Origin: Nannocystis exedens
GTDB lineage: Bacteria; Myxococcota_A; Polyangia; Nannocystales; Nannocystaceae
NCBI RefSeq assembly: GCF_002343915.1
Contig: NZ_NETK01000001.1
Span: 6,772,001-6,836,000 of the forward strand
Direction of reading: 5' to 3'
DNA: 64,000 nt
The stretch's first letter is position 1, and every line of letters begins with the position of its first letter. This document shows, piece by piece, positions 17,398-26,972 of this stretch. Position numbers and translations under genes: made by a program. Below the pieces are notes generated by a model. The model was given only the letters and a program-made list of their open reading frames with translations. It searched no databases and was not told where the DNA came from.

Positions 17398-18921
17398 ATG
17401 TCGAGCGCCGACGCGTCGTCCAGCGAGCCCGAGCCGTCCCCGTCGTGGCTTCCGCCGCGGCCGCCGATCGTCAGCGGCGAGGACTACATCGCCAGCCTGC
17501 GCGGCCGCGGGCTGCGGGTGTTCCTGCTCGGCGAGCGGGTCGCCGAGCCGGTCGACCACCCGATCCTGCGCCCGTCGATCAACGCGGTCGCGCGGACCTA
17601 CGACCTCGCGCGCGAGCGCCCCGAGCTGGCGACCGCGGTGGTGCGCGAGACGGGCCAGCGGGTCAACCGCTTCCTCCACGTCACCGAGTCGGCGGCCGAC
17701 GTCGTCCAGCAGAACAAGATGCAGCGCCGGCTCGGCCAGCTGACCGGGACCTGCTTCCAGCGCTGCGTCGGCATGGACGCGATCAACGCGCTGTACACCA
17801 CGACCTGGCTCATCGACCAGGCGCACGGGACGCCCTACCACGGCCGCCTGCGCGCGTTCGTGCGGGCGATGCAGCGCCAGAACCTGGTGGTCGGCGGGGC
17901 GATGACCGACGTCAAGGGCGACCGCGGCAAGGCGCCGCACGAGCAGAGCGACCCCGACATGTTCGTGCGGGTGGTCCGGCGCGAGCCGGGCGGGGTGGTG
18001 ATCCGCGGGGCCAAGGCGCACCAGACCGGCTGCATCAATTCGCACTGGATCGTGGTGATGCCGACGATGCGGCTCGGGCCGCGCGACCGCGACCACGCGA
18101 TCGTGTGCGCGGTGCCGGTCGACCACCCGGGCCTGACCTTCGTGGTCGGGCGCCAGTCGTGCGACACGCGGGCGCTCGAGGGCGGCGCGGTCGACGTCGG
18201 CAACGCCCGCTACGGCGGCCAGGAGGCGCTCATCATCCTCGACGACGTGTTCGTGCCCGACGAGCTGGTCTTCATGGACGGCGAGTTCGAGTTCGCGGCC
18301 GACCTGGTCGAGCGGTTCACGGCGTACCACCGCCGCAGCTACGTGTGCAAGGCGGGCGTCGGCGACGTGCTGATCGGCGCGGCGGCGCTGATCGCCGACT
18401 ACAACGGGGTGCCGCAGGTCTCGCACGTGCGCGACAAGCTGGTCGAGATGGCTCACCTCAACGAGACGATCTACGGCGCCGGGATCGCGGCCTCGCACGA
18501 GTCGACGGCCACGCCGGCCGGCAACTGGCAGAACGACGCGATGCTCGCCAACGTGTGCAAGCACAACGTCACCCGCTTCCCCTACGAGCTGGCCCGCCTG
18601 GCCCAGGACCTCGCCGGCGGGCTGCTGGCGACGCTGCCGTCGGAGCACGACTTCGCCGACCCCGAGGTCGGGCCGCTGCTCAAAAAGTACCTGCGCGGGC
18701 GCGACGGCGTGTCGGCCGAGGCGCGCGCGCGGGCGCTGCGGCTGATCGAGAACATGACGATGGGCCGCAACGCCGTCGGCTACCTGACCGAGTCGATGCA
18801 CGGCGCCGGCTCGCCGCAGGCCCAGCGGATCCAGATCGCCCGGCAGATGCAGGTCGAGGACAAGAAGGCGCTGGCCCGCGCGCTCGCCGGGATCACCGAC
18901 GAGGTCGAAGGTGGCGCTTGA
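17398..18921 (+). CDS. abfD: 4-hydroxybutyryl-CoA dehydratase / vinylacetyl-CoA isomerase
   Basis: A 507-residue homologue of AbfD, an FAD and [4Fe-4S] enzyme that dehydrates 4-hydroxybutyryl-CoA to crotonyl-CoA. Matching segments include VDHPILRPSINAVA, CFQRCVGMDAINA (cluster ligands Cys119 and Cys123), GAMTDVKGDRGKAP, VIRGAKAHQTG, GRQSCDTRALE, NVCKHNVTRFPYELARLA and TESMHGAGSPQAQR. The third and fourth ligands are His311 and Cys317 in YHRRSYVCKAGVGD, one residue closer together than in the clostridial enzyme (YHRQSYGGCKVGVGD). A GTG three bases upstream (17395) is an alternative start. The related HpaB flavin monooxygenases lack the cysteines, so the dehydratase assignment is favoured. It ends at a hairpin at a convergent junction. 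Confidence 0.8.
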   Translation: MSSADASSSEPEPSPSWLPPRPPIVSGEDYIASLRGRGLRVFLLGERVAEPVDHPILRPSINAVARTYDLARERPELATAVVRETGQRVNRFLHVTESAADVVQQNKMQRRLGQLTGTCFQRCVGMDAINALYTTTWLIDQAHGTPYHGRLRAFVRAMQRQNLVVGGAMTDVKGDRGKAPHEQSDPDMFVRVVRREPGGVVIRGAKAHQTGCINSHWIVVMPTMRLGPRDRDHAIVCAVPVDHPGLTFVVGRQSCDTRALEGGAVDVGNARYGGQEALIILDDVFVPDELVFMDGEFEFAADLVERFTAYHRRSYVCKAGVGDVLIGAAALIADYNGVPQVSHVRDKLVEMAHLNETIYGAGIAASHESTATPAGNWQNDAMLANVCKHNVTRFPYELARLAQDLAGGLLATLPSEHDFADPEVGPLLKKYLRGRDGVSAEARARALRLIENMTMGRNAVGYLTESMHGAGSPQAQRIQIARQMQVEDKKALARALAGITDEVEGGA

Positions 18922-18956
18922 GACATGTCGTCAAGGGCATGTCTGAAGCGATAGGT

Positions 18957-18992
18957 CGCGGAGGACATGCCCAGAAGGGCATGTCCTCCGCG
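18957..18992. terminator. 16-bp perfect hairpin between convergent genes
   Basis: The left arm CGCGGAGGACATGCCC (18957-18972) pairs perfectly with 18977-18992 around an AGAA loop. It ends one base before the stop codon of the minus-strand gene at 18994. A weaker copy (ACATGTCG, GGGCATGTC) precedes it at 18923-18943. There is no U-tract, so it is classed with the dispersed palindrome family and inferred to act as a bidirectional terminator. Confidence 0.75.
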
Positions 18993-18993
18993 C

Positions 18994-20994
18994 TCAGCCC
19001 GGCTTGACGCCCGGCTGCGACGCCTGCAGCGACCACTCGAAGTTGTCGAGCAGCACCAGCGAGTCGTACCAGGGGTCGCCGGTGTCCCACAGGACGAACC
19101 GGATCTCCATCGTCTCGCCGGGCTTGACGTTGCCGGACATCTTGAGCCAGCCGGTGCCGCCGCCGACCTGGTTGTTGCCGCCGCAGAAGCCGGGGTCGTC
19201 CTTGAAGTGCGGCTGCGGGTTCAGGGTGTGGAAGCCGGTGCCGGCGAGCTCGTCGTTGCCGGTGCAGCTGTCGTAGGTGCCGACCGGCGGGTGGCCGCAG
19301 CTCACCTGGCCGTTCTTGCACTGCGTGAACAGGCCGGGCGCGCCCTTGAGGATGTTGACCCCGAGCGGGAACAGCTGGTCCATCGGGTCCTTGTAGATGG
19401 CGACGTTCTTGTCGTCCGGGTTGCCGGCGCCCGTGCCGTCGACCAGGGTCAGGAAGAAGTCGTTGTACGGGCTGCACACCCACTCGGGGTACTCGCTCGA
19501 GAAGAAGTACACGTGGGCGCTGAACGACTGCGCGTTGGTGGGCACGCGGATCCGCAGCTTGAGCTGGATCGTGTCCTGGCCGGTCGCGCCGCCGCCGGGC
19601 TCGGGGCAGCCGGGCGCGTTGGGGAAGTTGTCGCCGTTGGCGGCCAGCCAGTCGGCAGGCACGGCCGCGGGGGTGGACAGCTGGGTGCCGCCCTGGAAGG
19701 GGGAGAAGGCCGGCTTGGTGTCGCTCACGTCGGCGGCGGCGCCGGTCGACAGCACGGCCAGGCGGTGGTTCTTCTGCGGGACGATGACGCTGCCGAAGCC
19801 GGGGCGGATCGATCGCGCGGCGCCGGCCGGGCTGCCCATGCCGTTCGAGCGGGTGAAGGCGCCGGAGATCACGCCCCAGGTGCGCTCCGCGAGCGGCGCG
19901 TCTTCGCTGGTGAACTGACACAGGTCCATGGCCCGCGCGTAGTCGAGGGGGTCGCTCGCGTCGCTGGCGAGGCCGTCGTCGCAGGCCGGCAGGACGTTGT
20001 CGGCGCCGCCGTCGCAGTCGTCGTCGACGGCGTTGCCCATGACCTCGAAGGCGCCCGGGTTGACGAGGTCGGGGTTGCTGCAGTCGGGGCCGATCTCGTC
20101 GCAGCAGTCGCCGCCGCACACGGTCCAGCCGTCGGCGTCGGCGTCGGCGTTCTCGTCGACCTCGCCGTCGCAGTCGTCGTCGAGGCCGTTGTCGCAGGTG
20201 TCGAGGAGCGCCGGCAGGACCTCGCCCTCGCACGGGCCGAAGCCGGTGCCCTGCGGGTTGCAGGTGCGCTGGCCGGGCTTGCAGGCGCCGACGCCGGCGG
20301 TGTTCGCCGGGCCGCCGTAGCAGTCCTCGACCGCGTTCGGGGTGCACTGGCAGCTGCCCTGCTTCTCGCAGCCGTTCGCCGGGTCGCCGTCGCAGTCCTG
20401 CCAGCCGTCGTCGCAGGCGCCCAGGCCACACTGTCCCATGGAGCAGGTCGCGGCGGCGTGGAACGGGAGCGGGCACGGGTCGCAGCCGCCGCAGTGGGCC
20501 GGGTCGGCGAGCGGGTCGACGCAGGCGCCGCCGCAGCAGGCGAGGCCGCCGGCGCACGGCTGACCGTCGCTGCAGCCGGCCACGCAGGTGCCGTCCTGGC
20601 ACACGCTGCCGGGGGCGCAGCCGGCGTCGGAGGTGCAGCCCTTGCAGGCGTGGTCGGCGAGGTCGCAGGTGCTCGGCGCGGCGCAGTCGCCGTCGTCGTC
20701 GCAGCCGGGCTGGCACGCGTCGCCGGCGCAATACTGTCCTTCCGGACAGGCGGGCAGGCAGCCGCCCGCCGTCGGCGTGGCCGGCATCGAGGTCGGGTCG
20801 CCGGTGTCGGTGCCGCCGTCGGTCGTGGTCGCGGCCGGGGCGGTCGTGGTCCCGGCGGTGGTGACGCCGGTGACGCCGGGCGCCGTGGCCGTGTCGGTGG
20901 CGCCGGTGGCCGGGCGGTCGTCGTTGCAGGCGGACGACAGCGCGGCGAGGACGGCAGCGATAGAGGCAAGGCCCGGGGGGCGACGCATTCGCAT
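18994..20994 (-). CDS. Cys-rich MopE-type lipoprotein with anchor-L-like domain
   Basis: A 666-residue lipoprotein. The signal ends in the lipobox LAALSSAC, followed by a Thr/Ala linker. Residues ~70-250 are repeated short Cys modules (CPEGQYCAGDACQPGCDDDGDC and similar). Two MopE-type putative metal-binding motifs follow (CDNGLDDDCDGEVDE and GNAVDDDCDGGAD). The C-terminal ~340 residues resemble the choice-of-anchor L domain of secreted proteins (SSEYPEWVCSPYNDFFLTLVDG, VLWDTGDPWYDSLVLLDNFEW). The ATG at 20994 directly starts the signal peptide. A perfect hairpin copy (CTGTCC-TTCC-GGACAG) lies inside the coding sequence at 20734-20749. A surface structural role is inferred. Confidence 0.8.
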   Translation of the reverse strand: MRMRRPPGLASIAAVLAALSSACNDDRPATGATDTATAPGVTGVTTAGTTTAPAATTTDGGTDTGDPTSMPATPTAGGCLPACPEGQYCAGDACQPGCDDDGDCAAPSTCDLADHACKGCTSDAGCAPGSVCQDGTCVAGCSDGQPCAGGLACCGGACVDPLADPAHCGGCDPCPLPFHAAATCSMGQCGLGACDDGWQDCDGDPANGCEKQGSCQCTPNAVEDCYGGPANTAGVGACKPGQRTCNPQGTGFGPCEGEVLPALLDTCDNGLDDDCDGEVDENADADADGWTVCGGDCCDEIGPDCSNPDLVNPGAFEVMGNAVDDDCDGGADNVLPACDDGLASDASDPLDYARAMDLCQFTSEDAPLAERTWGVISGAFTRSNGMGSPAGAARSIRPGFGSVIVPQKNHRLAVLSTGAAADVSDTKPAFSPFQGGTQLSTPAAVPADWLAANGDNFPNAPGCPEPGGGATGQDTIQLKLRIRVPTNAQSFSAHVYFFSSEYPEWVCSPYNDFFLTLVDGTGAGNPDDKNVAIYKDPMDQLFPLGVNILKGAPGLFTQCKNGQVSCGHPPVGTYDSCTGNDELAGTGFHTLNPQPHFKDDPGFCGGNNQVGGGTGWLKMSGNVKPGETMEIRFVLWDTGDPWYDSLVLLDNFEWSLQASQPGVKPG

Positions 20995-21133
20995 GTCCGG
21001 CAAGATGGGACCCTTGCGCAGAGGTGCGGCGACGAGGCCGGCGGACCGGCGAATTCGCGGCAAGAAGCAGACGAGCCGCGCGCCAGGGTGCGCGCGGCTC
21101 GTGAGCTGCGGGAGGGCCGCCGCGCGGCGCCGC

Positions 21134-22456
21134 TCAGCCGGCGTCGCAGTAGTACTCGACGTCGGCCTCGCCGGCGATCTTGAGGTCGGCGCAGGCGGTG
21201 CCGCACAGCTCGAGCGCCATGTACGGCATCGGCTCGATGTAGCGCCAGCCGCTCTCGTTGGCGCAGTCGGTGATCATCGGGATCTCGTTGTTGCCGAGCT
21301 TGACGATCGTCTTGTCGGGGAACGCCGGCGGCGACTCGAGCGGGATGATGCAGCTCTGCGCGTCCTGGACGATGGCGTTGAGCGCGTCGCTGAGCTCGAT
21401 CGCGTTGTTGGCGCTGTAGAACTTCTCGTTGCCCGCCTTGGCCGTGCCGCCGAGGGTCGCCAGCTCGTTGAGCTTCTCGTACGGGTTGATCGTGTTGGGG
21501 TTGCCGTCCTGGATGTTCGGGTTCGGCGCGTTGTCGATGGCGATGCCGATGACGTAGGTCGGGATGTTGTCGACCGTGTAGGCGTCGCTGATGATCGGGG
21601 CGACGTTCTCGTCGTAGACCTCGAACAGCTCGGTGAGGTTGGCGGCGCTGGTGCTGCAGTTGGCGGCGCCGTCGGTGACGAGCATGACGATGCGCGGCAC
21701 CGCCGGGTCGAGCGACTTGAGGTGGTTGAGCGCGGCCGTCATGCCGAGCGCGGTCGGGGTGCCGCCCGCGATCGTCATGTTGCTCTGGGCCGGGAGCACC
21801 GGGATGATCGCGTCCTTGTTGAGCTCGGCGACCGGGACCTCGACCTGGTCGTTGACCAGGCACGCGGTCATCTTGTACTCGCCGAGCGCGTTCTTCGACG
21901 GGAACAGGTTCATGCCGAAGTTGAACTTGTCGTTGAAGTCGGTCAGCACCTGGTTGACGACCGCGTAGAGGCTGTACCAGCGGGTCACGTTCGGCGTGTT
22001 GGGGTCGGCGTCGGCGTCCCACGTCTGCAGCATCGAGCCCGACTTGTCGAGCACGAGCATGGTGTTCGGCTTGATCGGCTGGACGGTGACCGAGATCTCC
22101 TGACACGGCGTGTCGCCGGTCGTGCCGGGCATCGTCGTCATCATCGTCGTCGAGGTCTGCGGCTCGGTGGTCGGACCCGCGGTGGTGTCGACCGGCTCGG
22201 TGGTGCTGGTCGCGGTGCCGTCGGTGGTGGTCGGCGCGGTGGTCGACTCGGTCGCGGTGCCGGTGCCGTCGGTGGTGGTCGGCGCGGTGGTCTCCGTCGC
22301 CGTGCTGGTGCTGGTGCCCGGATCGGTCGTCGTCAGCGGAGGCAACGTCGTCGTCATCATGTTGCCGGTCGCGCCCTGCGTGTCATTGCCGTTGTCGCCG
22401 CAGCCGCTCACGAGCCCGAAGGAAGCCAAGAACAGAACACCCGAAAAACGTCGCAT
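21134..22456 (-). CDS. von Willebrand factor A domain lipoprotein
   Basis: A 440-residue lipoprotein with signal MRRFSGVLFLASFGLVSGC, a long Thr-rich low-complexity linker (TTTD/TSTST repeats, ~25-115), and a vWA domain. The MIDAS motif is intact: NTMLVLDKSGSM (DxSxS), with IVMLVTDGAANC as the second acidic strand, so metal-dependent ligand binding is plausible. GGGAG precedes the ATG at 22456; an in-frame GTG lies two codons upstream. It is transcribed ahead of the MopE-type lipoprotein gene with a 139-bp gap. Confidence 0.85.
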   Translation of the reverse strand: MRRFSGVLFLASFGLVSGCGDNGNDTQGATGNMMTTTLPPLTTTDPGTSTSTATETTAPTTTDGTGTATESTTAPTTTDGTATSTTEPVDTTAGPTTEPQTSTTMMTTMPGTTGDTPCQEISVTVQPIKPNTMLVLDKSGSMLQTWDADADPNTPNVTRWYSLYAVVNQVLTDFNDKFNFGMNLFPSKNALGEYKMTACLVNDQVEVPVAELNKDAIIPVLPAQSNMTIAGGTPTALGMTAALNHLKSLDPAVPRIVMLVTDGAANCSTSAANLTELFEVYDENVAPIISDAYTVDNIPTYVIGIAIDNAPNPNIQDGNPNTINPYEKLNELATLGGTAKAGNEKFYSANNAIELSDALNAIVQDAQSCIIPLESPPAFPDKTIVKLGNNEIPMITDCANESGWRYIEPMPYMALELCGTACADLKIAGEADVEYYCDAG

Positions 22457-22500
22457 CACCACTCTCCCGCGCGAAAACGGAGGTATTAGGTCGACGGCGA

Positions 22501-23121
22501 CTATAACTCAGGGCGACTGTCCGTGTCCGACTGTTTTCGCGACGACGTCGACGCGGACGGGTCGGCGCTCGTCGCGGGTGGTGGGTCGGTCCTGTCGACA
22601 GAGGTGTGGTCGTGGACGATGCTCCAGCCGCGAGCGTCGCGCCGGAACACCAGCGTGAAGACACCCGCGCCGGCCGCTTCCGTCTGCGTCAGGCGCCAGC
22701 GACCGAGGACCACCGCCGCGTCGCGCCCGAGCCCGCGGACGTCGACGATCTCGAACTCGAGGTGGCCCATCGACTCGGCCCCGCGCGCGCCATAGCGCTC
22801 GAGATAGCGGGCCCGCGCCGCGACGAAGCCGCGCCGGATCGCGCCGCCCGAGGTGAACACCAGCGCGTCCGACGGCTCATAGGCGCGCAAGAAACCCTCG
22901 AGGTCGCCGTGGTTCCAGGCCGCGGCTTGCTCGCCGAGCACGCCCTCGATCGCGCGGCGATCTTCGCTGGTGAAGCCGCACCCGCCGGCGAGCAGGCCGA
23001 GCAGGAGCACGAGCCGCTGCCCGAGGTGACACCAAGCCCCTCGCGGCGCGGCCGGCCGGGGCGCGGTCGGTCTTCCTCGAACGGCCTGTACACCGGCCTG
23101 AGCGGCGTTTGGGGGCGACAT
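22501..23121 (-). CDS. SnoaL/DUF4440-like lipoprotein
   Basis: A 206-residue protein with a signal ending LLGLLAGGC (lipobox) near residue 48. A compact NTF2-like domain follows: EDRRAIEGVLGEQAAAWNHGDLEGFLRAY, then RARYLERYG and RDARGWSIVHDHTSV, which is the DUF4440/SnoaL-like pattern. These domains bind small ligands or act as simple hydrolases or isomerases; a specific function is not evident. The ATG at 23121 has GGAG a few bases upstream. The C-terminus is a disordered Ser/Thr tail. It is divergent from the MMPL transporter, with 96 bp between them. Confidence 0.75.
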   Translation of the reverse strand: MSPPNAAQAGVQAVRGRPTAPRPAAPRGAWCHLGQRLVLLLGLLAGGCGFTSEDRRAIEGVLGEQAAAWNHGDLEGFLRAYEPSDALVFTSGGAIRRGFVAARARYLERYGARGAESMGHLEFEIVDVRGLGRDAAVVLGRWRLTQTEAAGAGVFTLVFRRDARGWSIVHDHTSVDRTDPPPATSADPSASTSSRKQSDTDSRPEL

Positions 23122-23217
23122 GTGCTCCGCGTCACACGTTGGGGCGCCCGGGGCGGTCAAAAAACCTGGATAAGTTGCCCAGAACAGAGCCCGAGTATAG
23201 CTCAGGGCGGTCCGCCG

Positions 23218-25914
23218 ATGCCCGAATCTCTCCCGCAACGGATCTTTTCCCGCATCGCGCACGTGAGCCTGAGCCGCCCGTGGCTGGTGCTGTCGGTCGC
23301 AGGGTTGTTGGTGGCCGCGTCGGCGGTGACGTTGCCGCAGCTGCGGGTGTCGACGTCCCGCTACGGGCTGGTGTCGGACGACAACCCCGACCAGGCGCGG
23401 ATGCTGCGGTTCTTCGAGCGCTTCGGCAACCCCGACGCGCCGGTGGTGGTGGTCTCGGGCGAGCGCCCGGAGGACCGCCGCGCGGTCGTCGACCGGCTGA
23501 TCGCCGGGTTCGAGGCGGTGCCGGAGCTGCGCGGCCGCGTGCTCGCCCGCGTCGGCCCGAGCGAGGTCGCCGAGGTGCTGCTCTTGCAGCGCCCCGACCT
23601 CCTGTCTCAAGTGACAGGTAACCTGCCGCCGGACGTGGCGCTCGCGCCGCTGGTCGAGGGGGGTCTGCCGGCGTGGTTCGGGGCGATCGAGGGCCAGCTC
23701 CAGGCGGGCCTCGACGGCGAGGCTGCGCCGCAAGACCCCGCGCGCGCGGCCGAGGGCCTGAAGCAGCTCGGGGGGATGGCGAGCACCTTCGACCGCTACC
23801 TCGCCGGCGAAGATCTCATGCGCGCGGCGATGCAGGCCCAGGCCGGCGAGGCGCCGGCGCGCGGCCGCGACGAGGCGGGCTACATCCAGACGGTCGACGG
23901 CAAGTACCACGTCGTCAGCGTGTTCCCCGAATTCTCCGGCAACGAGGTCAGCGACTTCGCGCCGCTGATGGCCAAGCTCCGCGAGATCCGCGACGAGGCG
24001 GTGGCCAACGCCCCGGCCGGCGTCAGCGCCGACATCACCGGCCTGCCGGCGCTCGCCAGCGAGGAGCAGCAGCTCGTCAGCCGCGGGCTGTTCCAGTCGA
24101 GCTTGTGGTCGGGCCTGGCGATCCTGGTGCTGTGCCTGGTGATGCTGCGGTCGCTGCGGCAGACGGTGCTGAGCTTGGTGCCGCTGCTGGCAGGCCTCGC
24201 GCTCACGCTCGGCGCGGTCTACTGGATCTACGGCTACCTCAACCTGATCACGTCGAGCTTCGTGTCGACGCTGCTCGGGCTCGGCATCGACTTCGGCGTG
24301 CACATGATGCACCGCTTCAACGAGCAGCGGCGCGCCGGCTCGTCGGTGGCGGCGGCGATCCGCGAGGCGCTGATGCACACGGGCCCGGCGATCCTGGTCG
24401 GCGCGCTGGTGACGGTGCTGGCGTTCCTCACCACGCTGGGCTCCGACTTCACCGCCTACGCCGAGCTCGGGGTCATCACCGCGGTCGGCCTGCTGTTCGT
24501 GGTCCTGGCGACGCTGTTCATCTTGCCGTCGCTGCTGATCGTGGCCGGCAAGACGGGGATCGCGGCGGTGAAGAAGGAGCCGCCGATGGTCCACCGGCTG
24601 GTCGGCTTCGTCTCGCGCGCGCGGGTGTTCATCGTCGTGCTGGCGGTGCTGGCGGCGGTCGGCGGCGGCTGGGGGCTGTCGCGGATCGCGTTCAACGGCC
24701 GCTACTTCGACTTCCTGCCGCGCGGCAGCGAGGGCGTGCGCGCGCTCGAGGCGCTCGAGGGCGACCCGCTGATGAGCCCGGTCTACGCCAACGTGGCCGC
24801 CGACGACATCGAGTCGGCGCGGGCCGAGGCCGAGGCGCTGCGGGCCCTGCCCGAGGTCGCAGGGGTGCAGACGGCCACCGACCTGTTGCCGCCGCTCGAG
24901 CCGCAGCGGCTCGCGCAGTTGCGGGCGATCGACAAGCTCGGACCGCTGCCCGACTTCGCCAAGCTGGCGGCGCGCAAGACGACGCCGGAGGAGCTGCTGC
25001 CGAAGGTCAAGGCGATCGTCGACGCGCTCGACGAGGTCCGCTTCGCCCTGCAGCAGGGCGGCCAGCCGACCGAGGCGGTGGACCAGGCCCAGGCGAGCTT
25101 CCGCGCGCTGCGCGAGCGGCTCGAGAAGGCGGGCCCGGCCGAGCGCGAGCGGCTGGCCGCGGCCGAGCCGCAAGTGGCCGACCTGCTCCGCCGCGCCTGG
25201 ACCACCGCCAAGAACGTGGCCGACCGCGGCAGCTACGCGCCGAGCGACCTGCCGCAGCTGTTCCGCACCCGCTTCGTCGCCCGCGACGGCAACGGCCTGG
25301 CGATGTTCGTGGTGCCGGCGGTGTCGCCGTGGGACTCGCAGTCGGCGGAGGCCTTCCGCCAGGCGGTGACGACGGTCGCGCCCGACGCGTCGGGCCTGGC
25401 GATCAACATCGAGCTGCACTCGTCGATGATCGTGGCGGGGTTCCGCCGCGCGGCGCTGTGGGCGGCCCTGCTGATCCTGGTGGTCGTGACGCTGGACCTC
25501 CGCTCGCTCCGCGACGGGCTGCTGGCGCTGATCCCGACGGTGCTCGGGTGGCTGTGGATGCTCGGCCTGATGGCGGCGGTCGGCCGCACGTTCGACGTCG
25601 CCAACATCGTGTCGCTCCCGCTCGTCATCGGCATCGGCACGGCGTTCGGGGTCCACCTCATGCACCGCTGCCAGGAGAGCGAGCAGCACAACAGCCACGC
25701 ACGCCTCGACGACCTGGTCCGCGGGACCGGCAGCGCAGTGGTGCTGTCGGCGCTGACGACGATCGCCAGCTTCGCGTCGCTGACGCTCAGCGACTACGGG
25801 GGCATGAAGAGCTTCGGCTCGGTGATGGTCATGGGGATCTCCAGCTGCCTGATCGCCAGTTTGCTGGTGCTGCCGGCGCTGCTGCTGATGCTCGGGCGGG
25901 TTCGCGGGCACTGA
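23218..25914 (+). CDS. RND/MMPL-family transporter
   Basis: An 898-residue inner-membrane protein with the duplicated MMPL architecture: TM1 (WLVLSVAGLLVAASAVTL), a large periplasmic loop, five TM segments with LGLGIDFGVHMMHRFNEQ, then TM7 (VFIVVLAVLAAVGGGWGL), a second loop and five TM segments with LVIGIGTAFGVHLMHRCQES. Both halves keep the G-x-x-x-D/T-F/Y-G signature of RND exporters such as HpnN, which moves hopanoids; the cargo here is probably a lipid but is unproven. The start at 23218 opens the amphipathic pre-TM helix. No adaptor gene is adjacent, as usual for MMPL proteins. Confidence 0.85.
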   Translation: MPESLPQRIFSRIAHVSLSRPWLVLSVAGLLVAASAVTLPQLRVSTSRYGLVSDDNPDQARMLRFFERFGNPDAPVVVVSGERPEDRRAVVDRLIAGFEAVPELRGRVLARVGPSEVAEVLLLQRPDLLSQVTGNLPPDVALAPLVEGGLPAWFGAIEGQLQAGLDGEAAPQDPARAAEGLKQLGGMASTFDRYLAGEDLMRAAMQAQAGEAPARGRDEAGYIQTVDGKYHVVSVFPEFSGNEVSDFAPLMAKLREIRDEAVANAPAGVSADITGLPALASEEQQLVSRGLFQSSLWSGLAILVLCLVMLRSLRQTVLSLVPLLAGLALTLGAVYWIYGYLNLITSSFVSTLLGLGIDFGVHMMHRFNEQRRAGSSVAAAIREALMHTGPAILVGALVTVLAFLTTLGSDFTAYAELGVITAVGLLFVVLATLFILPSLLIVAGKTGIAAVKKEPPMVHRLVGFVSRARVFIVVLAVLAAVGGGWGLSRIAFNGRYFDFLPRGSEGVRALEALEGDPLMSPVYANVAADDIESARAEAEALRALPEVAGVQTATDLLPPLEPQRLAQLRAIDKLGPLPDFAKLAARKTTPEELLPKVKAIVDALDEVRFALQQGGQPTEAVDQAQASFRALRERLEKAGPAERERLAAAEPQVADLLRRAWTTAKNVADRGSYAPSDLPQLFRTRFVARDGNGLAMFVVPAVSPWDSQSAEAFRQAVTTVAPDASGLAINIELHSSMIVAGFRRAALWAALLILVVVTLDLRSLRDGLLALIPTVLGWLWMLGLMAAVGRTFDVANIVSLPLVIGIGTAFGVHLMHRCQESEQHNSHARLDDLVRGTGSAVVLSALTTIASFASLTLSDYGGMKSFGSVMVMGISSCLIASLLVLPALLLMLGRVRGH

Positions 25915-26008
25915 AGGGCGCCGGGGCCTGGTTCGCCGGCGGCCTCGTCCGTGGCCCGTCCGCCGCGCGAGGGTGGGCAGCGGCGCCCGAGGCGACTATG
26001 CTGCGCGC

Positions 26009-26965
26009 GTGCCGATTCACGTACATGGTGGGTCCGTCCTGCTCGCCCGCCTGGCGGAGGCGGGTGTCCCGGGCGAGCGGCTCGAGTGGTCGGAGGTGCT
26101 GTGCGAGGGCCCGGTCCCGGCCGAGGCCGACGACGAGGGGTTTCGCCAGATCCGCGCCGACTGGTTGGCCGAGCACGTCGGCGATCCGGCTGCGGTGTCG
26201 CGGATCGCAGCGGGCCTGCGCGCGCAGGACGAGGCGCTGGCGGCCGCGGCGGGGCGCGACGAGCTGGTCTTGTGGACAGGTAACGAGTGGTTCTGCCAGG
26301 CGATCGCGCTGGCCCTGATCGCGCGGCTCGGTCCGGCCGGGGCGCGGCTGTCGTGGGTCGCGGCCGACGACGACCCCGACCGCCCGGGCTGCAGCGTCAG
26401 CGAGCTCGACGAGGCGGGCCTGCGGCAGGCGTTCGCGGCCCGCGAGTGCGTCGACCCGGCCGCGATCGCGCTGGCGGTGCAGGCGTGGGACGCCTACCGC
26501 GCGCCGGGCCCGATCCGGCTGCAGAGCCTGGTCGACGACGCGGCGGCGTTCGTGGCCTGGCCGGCGCTGCGCGGGGCGCTGGCGCTGCACCTGGCCGAAT
26601 GGCCAGGTCGTGAGGACGGCCTGGCCCGGACCGAGCGGCAGTTGCTGGCGGCGCTGGCCGACGGCCCCGCCGACCTGGGCGCGCTGCTGACGGCCTGCGG
26701 GCGCGCCGAGGCCCGCCCGTGGCTGACCGACCTGCTGGTGCTCGCCCGCCTGCGCCGGCTCGCCGAGGGCGACGCGCCGCTGGTGCACCTCGCCGGATCC
26801 GCTCCGCCCGAGCTGAAGGCCGAGATCACCGAGGCCGGGCAGGCGGTGCTAGCCGGCCGCGCGCGCTGGCCCACCCCGGCCCGCTGGCTCGGCGGGGCGT
26901 TGCTCGACGCCGCCACCCCCTGGTGCTGGGACGGCGAGCGCGGCCGCGTGGTCCAGTGGGCATGA
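26009..26965 (+). CDS. DUF1835 domain protein
   Basis: A 318-residue cytoplasmic protein. The N-terminus carries the DUF1835 pattern: IHVHGGSVLLARLAEAGVPGE, EWSEVLCEGPVP, and LVLWTGNEWFCQAIALALIARL. The C-terminal half is a helical region with a winged-helix-like segment (RTERQLLAALADGPADLGALL). The molecular function of this family is unknown. The GTG at 26009 was chosen because the conserved domain begins immediately after it. The gene ends in a convergent hairpin junction. Confidence 0.8.
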   Translation: MPIHVHGGSVLLARLAEAGVPGERLEWSEVLCEGPVPAEADDEGFRQIRADWLAEHVGDPAAVSRIAAGLRAQDEALAAAAGRDELVLWTGNEWFCQAIALALIARLGPAGARLSWVAADDDPDRPGCSVSELDEAGLRQAFAARECVDPAAIALAVQAWDAYRAPGPIRLQSLVDDAAAFVAWPALRGALALHLAEWPGREDGLARTERQLLAALADGPADLGALLTACGRAEARPWLTDLLVLARLRRLAEGDAPLVHLAGSAPPELKAEITEAGQAVLAGRARWPTPARWLGGALLDAATPWCWDGERGRVVQWA

Positions 26966-26972
26966 CCTCTCA

